Part shown: piece by piece, positions 34,194 to 43,993 of the stretch | How positions within the stretch are numbered: position 1 is the first letter of the stretch | Layout of the letters: each line of letters opens with the position of its first letter | Source: Chersky-267 sp963744115 | GTDB lineage: Bacteria > Chloroflexota > Limnocylindria > Limnocylindrales > CSP1-4 | DNA: 64,000 nucleotides | Assembly (NCBI GenBank): GCA_963744115.1 | Contig: CAVUSI010000003.1 | Location: forward strand, 186,001 to 250,000 | Direction: 5' to 3' | Notes under the pieces: generated by a model | Databases searched by the model: none | What the model saw: only the letters and a program-made list of their open reading frames with translations | Told to the model about the DNA's origin: nothing | Translations under genes and position numbers: made by a program

Positions 34194-37100
34194 CTACTCT
34201 CCGCCCGCTCGGAGGATGCCGGTCACGCTCGAGGCGGGCATCCGCCGGGCGAGGACGAGGACGGCTCCGATGAGGATCGCCACGGTCACCGCGTAGACGG
34301 GCAGGATCGACTCCCATGGGACGACGATGACCGGCGCCGGGATCACCGCAGCACCGCTCGCGCTGAGGGTGGAATAGGGGAGCACCAGCCACGCCAGGAG
34401 CAATCCGAGCGCCGATCCGCCGATGAGCCCGACGGTCAACAGGAAGACCTGCTCGATCGTCAGCCAGGTCGACAGCTGGCGTTGGGACAGACCGAGCGCC
34501 CGAAGCAGGGCGAGCTCGCCGAGGCGCTCGTCGGTCGTGACCGTCGCGCTGACGATGAAGCCGATCGCGGCGAAGACGATGGCGGCGACCGCCCCCAGGG
34601 CCAGGACCCCGACCACGCCGAGCCAGACGGGGTCGCCTGCCAGAGCGCGGCTGAGCTCGTCCCGCTGGACGATCTCGGACGCGGAATACGGGGCGGTCCG
34701 GAGCGTCGCGACCGCCGCGTCGGAGCCGGCGGGATCGAGGCTGAGCCACCACTCGTCGGCCGTGGCCGGGTAGTCCGTCGCGGAGAACGTCAGCAGGCCG
34801 AGGGTCGCTCCGTCGACGACCAGGAACGCCGACTCCGGGTCGAGCGGCGGGAACGACGCCGTGCTTCCGATGATCCGGACCGTGATCGGATGAGCCTCCG
34901 ATGTCACGGCGATCGTGTCGCCGATCCTGGCCCCGGTCAGCGCCAGGAGCCGGTCGCCGGCGATCGCCGGGAGGATCCCGTCGCCGCTCGGCGACGTGGT
35001 GAGCCGATAGATCGCGCCCGGTCGGTCGAACGATCCGAAGATCGCCGGCGAGGCATCGTCGCCGAGGCCCGCCTCGATCCGGCCCGGCGATCCGGCCGGG
35101 GGCCGGTATGGCGTCGTGCCGTCGGCCGCGGTGCGGCTCCAGGACCAGCCGGCCGCTCCGGGCTCGAAGTCCACCGGCGTCCAGTCCGCGCCGGCCTCGG
35201 CGGGGCTCTCGGACAGGCCGGTGAGCTCGACGCTGCCGTTCATGACCAGGTTCGTCGGAGGCGACAGGGCCAGCTCGAGACCCACCAGGCGGAGCGGGTA
35301 GACCGGGTGGGTTGCCAGGCCGTCGATGGTCGACCACAGCGGGACCTCGATCCGCTGCCCGGTCGCCTTGGGACCCATCGTCCCGCCGTCGATCCGATGG
35401 AGGCGCCCGTCGGCATCCTGCACCACCACGGTCAGGCCGACGGCGTCCCAGTCGGTCGGGACCTCGGTCCCACCCGAATCGTCGGCGTTGACGCTCAGAT
35501 CGGCGTCGACCGTGAGGCCGAGCCGGCGCGGCTCGCCGGGGATCGCGACGGCGGTCGTGGTCGGACGGGCCGCGACGAGCTCGTCGAGGAGCGCCGGGGT
35601 CGGACCGTCGTCCGGCGGGAGCTTGATCATCGCCTGGACCGCGGCCGGATCGACCGCCAGGAGCCGGCCGTCGCGGACGGTCCGGCCGATCTCCAGCGAG
35701 GCGAGGTCGACCGGGGTGGCGGCCGTCACGCCGGGCACCGCCCGATCCGCCGGACCGATGGCCCAGGCGGGCAGGTCGGGGTAGTCCGAGATCGTCACCC
35801 TCGCGTCGCCGGCCGCCTGGTACGCGGCCTGGTCGACCTGGGACCGGGCGAACGTGGCCGCACTCGCGGCCGCGAACGTCCCGAGCGCCGCCGCAAGCAC
35901 GAGGAGGAGCGCGGACCGGGTGTAGCGGAGCGGCCGCCGCGCGACCTGTCGGGAACCGAGCGGCGGGACGATCCCGCGGCGACGGCCCGCGACGCGCTCG
36001 CCGATCTCGGCCAGACGGGGGACCAGCCGGGTGCACAGGACCGCACCCGCGAGCAGGCCGATGGCCGGCGCGGCGACGAGCAGCGGATCGATCCCGAGGA
36101 CGCCGTGGGCGTCGTGCGTGAGTGGGGCGCCGTACAGGTGGAGCTGCCACAGCGCGACTGCCGCGAGCGCGACCAGGACGAGGTCGATGCCGAGTCGCTG
36201 CGCCATGGTCCGTCCGACCGGTCGCCCGAGCGAGGCGCGGATCCCCAGCGGGAGGCCGCCCATCGTGAGCGCCGGCAGCGTCAGGGCGACCACGCAGGCC
36301 GACCCGGCCAGAGCCGTCACGGCCAGGAGTCGGCCGTCGATGGCAGCGGTCTGGATGACCCCGGTGTCGGCAAGCGGGCCGATCGAACCGATGAGCCGGA
36401 CCGCCCCGACGGCGAGGAACGGGGCCAGGATGGCCGCGGGCACGGCCAGCAGCAGCGCCTCGCCGAATGCCAGCGCGACGAGGTGGACGGAGGTCGCCCC
36501 GCGGGAACGGAGCAGGGCCGTCTCCGACCGACGGCGCTCGACCAGCAGCCCGGCCACCAGGAGGACCGCGTAGCCGGCGAGGACGGCGAACTGGATCGTC
36601 AGAAGGGTGACACCGCTGCGGCTGACCAGGATCGATCGCGAGACATCTGCCAGGATGGCCGGCAGCCCGGTCAGGACCGCGATGTCCCGACCTCGCGGCA
36701 GCGCCGCGCGGAGCCGGGGCTTGAGCCCGTCGATGCCGTCGTGCAGGGCGTCGACCCGCTCGACCAGCAGGCCGTCGATCGACGGGATGCCGCGCCATTC
36801 GACCGTCAGGTCCCGCCCGACCGGGCTGTCCTGCAGGTCCGCCAGGGCGACCACGAACGGCCCGCGGGTCGTCAGCTGGGGTTCCGTGCGGACGCCCGTG
36901 AGGTCGAGCCGATCGCCGAGGAAGTAGGTGTCGCCGACGACAGGGCGCCACAGACCGACGACCTCGACACCGATCGGCGGTCCGCTCGAGCTGCGAGACA
37001 GCTCGACCCGATCCCCGACCTTGAGCCCCAGGGCCGCCGCGGCGCCCTCGGACAGGGTCGCCTCGAGTGGATCGCGGCCGACGACCGGCCACCGTCCGGC

Positions 37101-37511
37101 GGTCAGCGTGGCGTGCCGGTCGAGATCCTCGAAGCTGGCGAGGACCGTGAGCCGGTCCCGCGCCGCCGTGCTGTCGAGGCCGGCCGGCGCCAGCGACGCG
37201 CTGCGTGCGACGAGCGCGACGTCGCCGCCGGTCGGGGAGATCGCGTCGGTGAGCTGCTCGCGGACGACGGCGTCGAGCGCGGGGATGTCGTCGACCCCGG
37301 CCGAGGTCCGGACGACGACCGCACGGTCAGCCGCCGGCGCGTCGAGGACCGCCCGTCGCAGCCCGCCGAGCGCCACCGTGTCGCCGTACAGCGCCCCGGT
37401 CGCGACCAGGGTGATCGCGCACACCAGCAGGACGAACGCCGCGGTCACCACCGAACGATCGGCGCGGCTGCGGTTGACCACGGCGCGCCACAGGCCGATC
37501 GTCCGGAGCAA
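34194..37511 (-). CDS. FtsX-like ABC permease (first in operon)
   Basis: This 1105-residue protein is a long duplicated FtsX permease: N-terminal helix (residues about 22-43), a large external domain (about 45-270), helices around 280-510, a second external domain (about 540-930), and a C-terminal helix cluster with LALLRALGLSQRQLSTWLTI, the conserved FtsX coupling segment next to a helix. It starts with TTG at 37511, 5 bases after GGGAGG, an uncommon start that is well supported by the ribosome site. It leads a five-gene operon: permease, permease, ATPase-AbrB, ATPase, glycosyltransferase, all with gaps under 15 bp. The cargo is unknown; lipid or lipoprotein-linked glycans would fit the glycosyltransferase. 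Confidence 0.88.
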   Translation of the reverse strand: MLRTIGLWRAVVNRSRADRSVVTAAFVLLVCAITLVATGALYGDTVALGGLRRAVLDAPAADRAVVVRTSAGVDDIPALDAVVREQLTDAISPTGGDVALVARSASLAPAGLDSTAARDRLTVLASFEDLDRHATLTAGRWPVVGRDPLEATLSEGAAAALGLKVGDRVELSRSSSGPPIGVEVVGLWRPVVGDTYFLGDRLDLTGVRTEPQLTTRGPFVVALADLQDSPVGRDLTVEWRGIPSIDGLLVERVDALHDGIDGLKPRLRAALPRGRDIAVLTGLPAILADVSRSILVSRSGVTLLTIQFAVLAGYAVLLVAGLLVERRRSETALLRSRGATSVHLVALAFGEALLLAVPAAILAPFLAVGAVRLIGSIGPLADTGVIQTAAIDGRLLAVTALAGSACVVALTLPALTMGGLPLGIRASLGRPVGRTMAQRLGIDLVLVALAAVALWQLHLYGAPLTHDAHGVLGIDPLLVAAPAIGLLAGAVLCTRLVPRLAEIGERVAGRRRGIVPPLGSRQVARRPLRYTRSALLLVLAAALGTFAAASAATFARSQVDQAAYQAAGDARVTISDYPDLPAWAIGPADRAVPGVTAATPVDLASLEIGRTVRDGRLLAVDPAAVQAMIKLPPDDGPTPALLDELVAARPTTTAVAIPGEPRRLGLTVDADLSVNADDSGGTEVPTDWDAVGLTVVVQDADGRLHRIDGGTMGPKATGQRIEVPLWSTIDGLATHPVYPLRLVGLELALSPPTNLVMNGSVELTGLSESPAEAGADWTPVDFEPGAAGWSWSRTAADGTTPYRPPAGSPGRIEAGLGDDASPAIFGSFDRPGAIYRLTTSPSGDGILPAIAGDRLLALTGARIGDTIAVTSEAHPITVRIIGSTASFPPLDPESAFLVVDGATLGLLTFSATDYPATADEWWLSLDPAGSDAAVATLRTAPYSASEIVQRDELSRALAGDPVWLGVVGVLALGAVAAIVFAAIGFIVSATVTTDERLGELALLRALGLSQRQLSTWLTIEQVFLLTVGLIGGSALGLLLAWLVLPYSTLSASGAAVIPAPVIVVPWESILPVYAVTVAILIGAVLVLARRMPASSVTGILRAGGE

Positions 37512-37685
37512 GCCGCCTCCCGTGCTTGATCGCTTCGGCGCCAGTATCGATGGATAGTCGTCGGGGAGCGCCGAGGTTCAAACGATACCCGGCGGCGGCA
37601 CCCCACGGGCCCGTGCCCGCGGCCTGGCGACCGGACCTGTGCCACAGTGGCGGCGTGACGCCCCGGGCGATGCATGGAGGTCGGG

Positions 37686-38162
37686 ATGGCCAAGCTCCAC
37701 TACGAGGCGGACGGCGACGTCTCGCCCGAACGATTCATCGCAGCCCTGACCGACTTCACCGCGCGGCGACCCGACTGGTGGCCGAACCTGTCGGCCACGC
37801 TGTACAAGGTCCATGAGCTGGGCGACGGCTGGGCGGACGTGACCGAAGGGTCCGACGACCTCGGTGGGATCTGGGCGCGCGAGCGATACGACTGGTCGGA
37901 GCCGGGGCACGTCCGGCTCACCCTCATCGAGTCTCCGAACTTCCGGGCAGGGACGGTGATCGACTACCAGGTCAGCGGGCGGGCCGGCGGCGGCTGTCAC
38001 GTCGTCGTCGACTTCCAGCGGATCGCGACCACGTTCAAGGGCCGATTCGTGGGTGCCGCCCTGGAGGTGATGGGGGAGCGTCGGTTCGCGGGCGAGCTTC
38101 GCGAGACGCTGCGCCGGCTGGCTGTCGTGGGCCCCGACGCCCCGCTGACGGGACCGGCATGA
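37686..38162 (+). CDS. SRPBCC (START/polyketide-cyclase-like) protein
   Basis: This 158-residue protein has the SRPBCC helix-grip layout: an opening beta-strand (KLHYEADGDVSPERFIAAL), a helix with RRPDWWPNLSA, strands WADVTEGSDDLGGIWARERY and VIDYQVSGRAGGGCHVVVDF, and a long C-terminal helix. The fold binds hydrophobic small molecules; nothing indicates which. ATG 37686 has GGAGG 5 bases upstream; an ATG four codons earlier contains that ribosome site. An 11-bp palindrome GCCACAGTGGC at 37641-37651 stands 35 bases upstream. The gene overlaps the next by 4 bp. Confidence 0.75.
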   Translation: MAKLHYEADGDVSPERFIAALTDFTARRPDWWPNLSATLYKVHELGDGWADVTEGSDDLGGIWARERYDWSEPGHVRLTLIESPNFRAGTVIDYQVSGRAGGGCHVVVDFQRIATTFKGRFVGAALEVMGERRFAGELRETLRRLAVVGPDAPLTGPA

Positions 38163-38575
38163 CCGGCGAGGAAGCGGCCGTCTTCCCGACCGAGGGGATG
38201 GAGGTGACCCAGCTGCTGGTCGTGTCGGATCTCGACCGATCGCGCGACTTCTACCGGGATGTGCTCGGTGCGACGATCCATCGCGAATACGGCGGGACCT
38301 CGTGCGTCCTTCGGTTCCTCGGGACCTGGCTGCTGCTCGTGACCCCGGGCGGCCCGACCGCCGACAAGCCCGCGACCTCCTTCGCGCCGCCGACCGACCC
38401 CGACGTCGTCAGCCACGAGCTCACGATCCGGGTCCCGGACGCTCGGGCGGCGCACGCCACGCTGGCCGGTCGAGGCGCGACCTTCCTCGCCCCGCTGAGC
38501 GAGACGGACTGGGAGATCCGGGGGTTCTTTCGCGATCCCGACGGTCACCTCATCGAGATCAGCCAGGCGCGATGA
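38159..38575 (+). CDS. VOC-family (glyoxalase/bleomycin-resistance-like) protein
   Basis: This 138-residue protein has LLVVSDLDRSRDFYRDVLGA at the start, VSHELTIRVPDARAAHATL in the middle and FRDPDGHLIEISQAR at the end. The C-terminal metal-ligand Glu and the middle His are present; the first ligand position (Gln/His before LLVV) reads Gln. Members are glyoxalases, dioxygenases or binding proteins. It starts at ATG 38159, overlapping the SRPBCC stop by 4 bp, so both come from one message. Confidence 0.8.
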   Translation: MTGEEAAVFPTEGMEVTQLLVVSDLDRSRDFYRDVLGATIHREYGGTSCVLRFLGTWLLLVTPGGPTADKPATSFAPPTDPDVVSHELTIRVPDARAAHATLAGRGATFLAPLSETDWEIRGFFRDPDGHLIEISQAR

Positions 38576-38734
38576 CCCCAAGGCCCGCTGGACCTCGAAC
38601 GACGCATCGTTGACGGGTGTACGACATCATCGCGCCGTGGGTATCCTTGCAGGTCCTAGGGGCGTGCCCGACTCGGGGTCGGCTTGTCCTGGGACGTTCG
38701 ATCCGTGCCCGGGTCCGGTCCAGGAGGAGTGAAG

Positions 38735-40069
38735 ATGTCGTCGTCCGTCCGACGGTCCGTCAGCGGTACCGTTCTCGCCAGCGTGATGGCGATCGCCCTC
38801 GCGCTCGCGCTCGTCACCCCCGTCTTCGCCAACGGCGGTGGGAGCTCCGGTCCGACGTATCGGGCCGTGGTCGGCCCGACGACCGCCTCGGCGGGCACGG
38901 CGTCGACGACGACCGTCACCCTGACCCAGCTCGTCGAGGACAGCTGGTTCCACCACAACGAGCTCGGGTCCGCCCGGATCACGGCCCCGGCCGGCTTCAC
39001 GGTGACCGGTGCGAGCGCGACCCGCGGCTCGACCTCCCTGCCGGTCACCGTCGCTGGGGGAGTCGTCACGATCGACAAGGTCGACCTCGACCACGTCGGG
39101 CAGACCGCGGCGGTCTCCATCCAGGCCACGATCCCCTGCGGCACGAGCGGTGCGGCGACCTGGGCCGTCGTCGCCCACCAGACGTACACCTACTCGAGCC
39201 CGTTCGCGCGGGTCCTCCCGCGGGATCCGACCAGTCAGCTGACGACCACCGTCCAGGCGTGCAGTCTCGCGTTCGTCGCGGGGCATGGTCCGTCGACGGC
39301 AGGCATCGGCCAGACCATCACGAACACCGCCGGTGACCCGAGCGGCCCGGCGATCCAGGTCCAGCTCCGGGACGGCGACGGCAACCCGGCCGGCGTGGCG
39401 GGTGTGGCGGTCGACATCGCCATCGCGGCGGGGACCGGGACGTCGGGCGCGGATCTCGGCGGGACGACCTCCGCGGCGACCGGCAGCGACGGGATCGCGG
39501 CATTCGCCCCGACCATCGACCTGAGCGGCGACGGGTACAAGCTCAAGGCGAGCGCCGGATCCGGGATCGATCCGGCCTCGTCGAACGCGTTCGACATCGC
39601 CGACGTGGCCAAGGCGTGCACCGGCCCCTGCTCCGGAAGCGCCACCTCGAGCACGACGTCGGCCACGGTCAGTGCGAACGCCCCCGGTGGGCTGTTGACG
39701 ATGACGTTCGGGGTCGACTCGGTCGACTGCAACAACGCCGTGAACCACTACTACGTCGCGACCTCGGAGGTGCTGACCTTCGCGGTCACCCCGAGCCAGG
39801 GACGGAAGACCATCACGATCGGTCTGGCGGCCGCAGCCGTGACCAAGCCGGCATCCAAGTACGAGGTCTGCTTCAGCACCCCGAACGAATTGTTCGTCAA
39901 CAAGTACGGCTCCACGATCGCTCCCAACGACCCCGGTATCCTCCCGACGTGCAAGAACTGCAGCAAGCCGTCCGGTGGGCCGTGTGTCATCTCGCGCTGG
40001 AAGGACTCGGCTGGCAACGTCTTCGTGAAGTTCAGCGTGCCGATGGCGGACCCGCGCGGCCACATCTAG
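38735..40069 (+). CDS. Secreted protein with Ig-like (Big_1/invasin-type) domain
   Basis: This 444-residue protein starts at ATG 38735, 7 bases after GGAGGAG. It has a signal peptide (residues 1-33, cleavage after VFA), an N-terminal beta-rich domain (about 40-185: VTLTQLVEDSWFHHNELGSA, resembling a DUF1775-like domain), then an Ig-like domain (about 190-295) with the bacterial Ig pattern IQVQLRDGDGNPAGVAGVAV and TGSDGIAAF. The C-terminal part (about 300-444) contains several Cys, including PTCKNCSKP and GPCVISRW. Surface or adhesion functions are typical of such repeats. It stands alone with its own leader, and is followed within 51 bp by the cyclase gene. Confidence 0.72.
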   Translation: MSSSVRRSVSGTVLASVMAIALALALVTPVFANGGGSSGPTYRAVVGPTTASAGTASTTTVTLTQLVEDSWFHHNELGSARITAPAGFTVTGASATRGSTSLPVTVAGGVVTIDKVDLDHVGQTAAVSIQATIPCGTSGAATWAVVAHQTYTYSSPFARVLPRDPTSQLTTTVQACSLAFVAGHGPSTAGIGQTITNTAGDPSGPAIQVQLRDGDGNPAGVAGVAVDIAIAAGTGTSGADLGGTTSAATGSDGIAAFAPTIDLSGDGYKLKASAGSGIDPASSNAFDIADVAKACTGPCSGSATSSTTSATVSANAPGGLLTMTFGVDSVDCNNAVNHYYVATSEVLTFAVTPSQGRKTITIGLAAAAVTKPASKYEVCFSTPNELFVNKYGSTIAPNDPGILPTCKNCSKPSGGPCVISRWKDSAGNVFVKFSVPMADPRGHI

Positions 40070-40119
40070 CGACGCCCCCGGGGTTCGGCGCGATCGCGCC
40101 GGCGGTCTGACCGGACCCC

Positions 40120-43100
40120 ATGCAGATCTGTCCCGGCTGTGGCGAGGAGAACCCGGCACGGTTCCGGCTGTGCGGGTTCTGCGGCACGCCCCTCGTCCCG
40201 CCGCTGCCTGCCCAGGAGATCCGGAAGACCGTCACGATCGTCTTCTCCGATCTGAAAGGGTCGACCAGCCTGGGCGAGGCGCTCGACTCGGAGTCGCTGC
40301 GCGAGGTCATGACGCGCTATTTCGACGCGATGCGGGTCGAGCTCGAACGACACGGCGGGACGGTCGAGAAGTACATCGGCGACGCGATCATGGCGGTGTT
40401 CGGATTGCCGACCGTCCACGAGGACGACGCGCTCCGGGCGGTCCGCGCGGCCGCCGGGATGCAGGCGGCGCTGGGCAAGCTCAATGACGAGCTCGACCAG
40501 ACCTGGGGCGTTCGCCTGGCCAACCGGACGGGGGTCAACACCGGTGAGGTCGTGGCCGGCGATCCGACCGACGGTCAGCGGCTCGTCACGGGCGACCCGG
40601 TCAACACTGCGGCTCGGCTCGAGCAGGCCGCACCGGAGAACGAGATCCTGCTCGGGCCCCTCACCCATCGCCTGGTCCGCGACACCGTGGTCGCCGAGCC
40701 GGTCGAGCCGCTCGAGCTCAAGGGCAAGGCCGAACGCGTGCCGGCCTTCCGGCTCGTCGCCGTCCGGGACGACCAATCGGTCGAAGCCCCCGACGCGACC
40801 CCGATGGTCGGTCGCGACCGGGAGATGGACCGGCTCCGAGGCGCCTTCCGTGCTGCGGTCGAGGTCCGTCGCCTGCGTTCGGTGACCGTCATCGGCGATG
40901 CAGGTGTCGGGAAGTCGCGCCTCACGCGTGAGTTCCTCGCGTCGGTGGCATCCGAGGCCTACGTGGTTCGCGGCCGCTGTCTGCCCTACGGCAAGGGGAT
41001 CACGTTCTGGCCGCTGGTCGAGATCGTCAGGCGAGCGGCGGACATCCGGGACGACGATCCTCCGGAGCGCGGGCGGGCCCGCCTCCTCGGGTTGCTCGGC
41101 GACGTCGAGGTCGCCGACCGCATCGCGTCCGCCACGGGGCTGTCGGTCGCGGCGTTCCCGCTGGCGGAGACGTTCTGGGCTGTCCGCCGACTGATCGAGA
41201 TCCTCGCCGAGCGACGTCCGCTCGTCGTCGTCGTCGACGACATCCATTGGGCCGAGCCGACCCTCCTCGACCTGCTCGACGAGCTGGCCGGCGCCGAGCT
41301 CGCCGCACCGGCCCTGCTGCTGGCGACGGCGCGCCACGACCTGCTCGAGGATCGGCCGGACTGGGCCGGGTCGCCTGGCGCCGAGCGGATCGTCCTCGAA
41401 CCCCTGACCGAGCGGGACTCGACCGCCATCGTCGACAACCTGCTCGGACAGACCGGTCTGGTGCCGGCCGTTCGCGACCGGGTGATCGTCGCCGCGGAGG
41501 GCAACCCGCTCTTCGTCGAGCAGCTCGTGTCGATGCTCATCGATGAGGGCGTCCTGCGCCGCGACGAGGGTCGCTGGCGCGTCGCGGACGAGGTCGGGGA
41601 GATCCACGTCCCGCCGACCATCCAGGCGCTCCTCGCGGCTCGGCTCGACCGGCTCGGACGCGAGGAACGAGCCGTGGTGGAGCCGGCATCGGTGATCGGC
41701 CTGATCTTTCAGGAGTCGGCGGTCCGCTGGCTCGCGCCGGAAGCCGTCCACGCCGAGCTCGACCGGTACCTGGCCGAGCTCGACCGGAAGCAGCTCGTCC
41801 ATCCGGCCCCCTCGGCCGTCGAGGGCGACGGCAGCTTCCGGTTCCATCACGTGCTCATCCGCGACGCCGCGTACAACGGTCAGCTGAAGCGGACCCGGGC
41901 CACGCTCCACGAGCGCTTCGTCGCCTGGGCCGACGGGGTGAACGCGGACCGGGATCGGGCGCTCGAGTTCGAGGAGATCCTGGGCTACCACCTCGAGCAG
42001 GCGCACCGCTACCTGGCCGAGCTCGGGCCGCTCGATGAGCATGGACGCGGCCTCGGGATCCGCGCGGCGGAACGCCTCGCCTCGGCCGGGCGGCGAGCCT
42101 TCGCGCGGGGCGACATGCCGGCGGCGGCGAACCTCCTCCAGCGAGCGGCAGCCCTCCTGCCGCCGGGCTCTCACGATCGTCCGGTCCTCCAAACGGAGGC
42201 GGGCGAGGCCCTCACCGAGGCGGGCGAGCTGACGACCGCCGACAAGGTCCTGACCGAGGCGATCGACGGCGCCGCCGTCCTCGGCGACCGATCGATGGAG
42301 ACGACGGCGCGTCTCGTCCGGCAGTACCTCCACTACAGCACCGAAGGCGACGAGCCCGAGGCGCAGGTGATCGACGAGGTGAACGCCGCGATCGGGATCC
42401 TCGAGGCGAGCGGCGACCATCGCGGCCTGACCCGGGCGTGGCGCCTGCTGACCAACGTCCACTTCGCGGGCTGCCGCTACCTCGATGCCGAGGCCGCCGC
42501 CCACCGGATGATCGACGAGGCGCGACTGGCCGGCGACCGGCCGATGGAGCTGCGCGTCCTGCCCGCGTTGGCCACCTGCGCCCAGCTCGGCCCCACCCCG
42601 GTGCCGGAGGCGATCGCCATCGTCGAGCGGGTCCTGTCGGAGCTCGGGGGGGACCGCAAGTCGGAGGCCTATACCCTCCGCGCCCTGGCCAACCTCGAGG
42701 CGATGCGTGGCCGGTTCGACGAGGCGCGGGCGCTCTACCGGCAGAGTCGGGCGACGCTCGACGAGCTCGGCTGGAGGTTCGCCGCCGCCCTGACCTCGGC
42801 GATCGCATCCGGTCCCGTCGAGCTGATCGCGGGCGACGCGCCGGCGGCCGAGCGCGAGCTCCGACGCGACTACGACGCGCTCGCCGCCATGGGCGAGCGG
42901 AACTACATCTCGACCACCGCTGCCTTCCTGGCCGAGGCGCTCTATCGCCAGGGTCGGGACGACGAGGCGCTCCGGATGACCGAGGAGAGCGAGCAGATCG
43001 CGGCCGAGGACGATGTCGCGACCCAATACCTGTGGCGCAGCGTCCGCGCCAAGCTCCTCGCCCGACAGGGTCGGTTCGACGAGGCGCGATCGCTGGCCGA

Positions 43101-43324
43101 GGCCGCCGTCGCGATCATCGGGGCGGCCCAGGATCCCGAATTCGCAGGGCTATGCGGCGATCGACCTCGCCGAGGTCCTCTGGATGGCGGGTCGAGACGA
43201 CGAGGCGATCGCCGCAGCAGACAGTTCGGCGGCCCTGTTCGAGCAGAAGGCGAACACCTCGTCGGCCGCCCGGGCGCGCTCCCTCAGGGCATCGATCGAG
43301 GCCGCCCCGGTCCGCGGTCGCTGA
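40120..43324 (+). CDS. Adenylate/guanylate cyclase-AAA ATPase-TPR regulator, frameshifted near the 3' end
   Basis: The protein begins with a zinc ribbon (Cys4, Cys7, Cys18, Cys21), then a class III nucleotide cyclase (residues about 36-185): metal Asp44 (IVFSDLKGSTS), Asp88 (YIGDAIMAVFG), and GDPVNTAARLEQ for substrate and transition-state contacts. A STAND-type ATPase follows (about 225-560; VTVIGDAGVGKSRLT Walker A, VVVVDDIHWAEPTLLDLL Walker B), then TPR-like helices. At about 43136-43148 the sense shifts by +1: the sensible continuation QGYAAIDLAEVLWMAGRDDE to ASIEAAPVRGR ends at TGA 43322-43324, while the original frame degenerates. The corrected length is about 1067 residues. Probably a cytosolic signal integrator; inducer unknown. 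Confidence 0.82.
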
Positions 43325-43369
43325 CCTCGCTCGCGCTCGGTCGGCCCCGCCGCCGCCGCCCAGGGCCGA

Positions 43370-43816
43370 TCAGCGCCGCATGTAGTCGGGGGCCGCGAGC
43401 TCGGGTCCGTCCCAGCGGACGAGCTCCTCGGTCGAGAAGCGACCGAAGTAGTTCATGAAGTGCCCACCGGACGCGAGCAGGACATCGCGCGCCCGAAGCA
43501 TCGACGCCCGATCCGGGGTCCGGACCGCCACGACGGCGCGTCCGTCCCGAAGCGCCGCCTCGTACGTCAGGAAGTCCGGCATCTGGTCCATCGTCATGAA
43601 CTGGAACGCCCGCACGATGCGGCGCCACGGCCCGCCGACCCGACCCAGGCCGTCGAGCCGATCGGCACCCTCGTCGCCACGGAGGACGGTCAGGTCCGAG
43701 GGCGAGGTGCCGGCTGCGACGAGCGCTCGCCCGGCCTCGGCCGCCCTCGTCGGATCGTCGACGACCGCGAGCAGCTGGCCGGTCGGATAGGCGAACGAAC
43801 GGCGTCGATCGGACAC
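43370..43816 (-). CDS. Protein of unknown function (148 residues)
   Basis: No family is recognised with confidence. The N-terminal half (LLAVVDDPTRAAEAGRALVA, then SDLTVLRG) looks like a beta-alpha-beta ferredoxin-like or flavin-mononucleotide-free fold seen in small stress proteins. The C-terminal half has AVRTPDRASMLRARDVL and GHFMNYFGRFSTEEL, ending LAAPDYMRR. It starts with GTG 43816, with GAGAGG upstream. It converges on the cyclase gene and is divergent from the HtrA-type protease. Confidence 0.6.
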   Translation of the reverse strand: MSDRRRSFAYPTGQLLAVVDDPTRAAEAGRALVAAGTSPSDLTVLRGDEGADRLDGLGRVGGPWRRIVRAFQFMTMDQMPDFLTYEAALRDGRAVVAVRTPDRASMLRARDVLLASGGHFMNYFGRFSTEELVRWDGPELAAPDYMRR

Positions 43817-43993
43817 GGGTACCTCTCGAACGGAGGATACGCGCCGTCGCGATGGTTAAGGAATCGCCACGGTGGAGGAACCTTCACCGTTTCCGGACCG
43901 GGGATTCACCGCCCGTCGTCAGGGTGGGTCGCGAACCACCCCGGCAACGGTTCTCGCATGGGCGAGGGCGTCCGGCGCAGAGGACTTCCCACC

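Noticed and set aside
31438..37092. A single minus-strand frame of 1884 codons across both permease genes
   Set aside because: The first 970 codons are Arg/Pro/Gly-rich with no domain and lie in another frame of the real 1105-residue permease; the FtsX sequence begins only at about 34191.
40066..43026. A 986-codon minus-strand frame opposite the cyclase gene
   Set aside because: The plus strand carries clear zinc-ribbon, cyclase and ATPase motifs; the minus frame has none and is typical of antisense open frames in GC-rich coding DNA.
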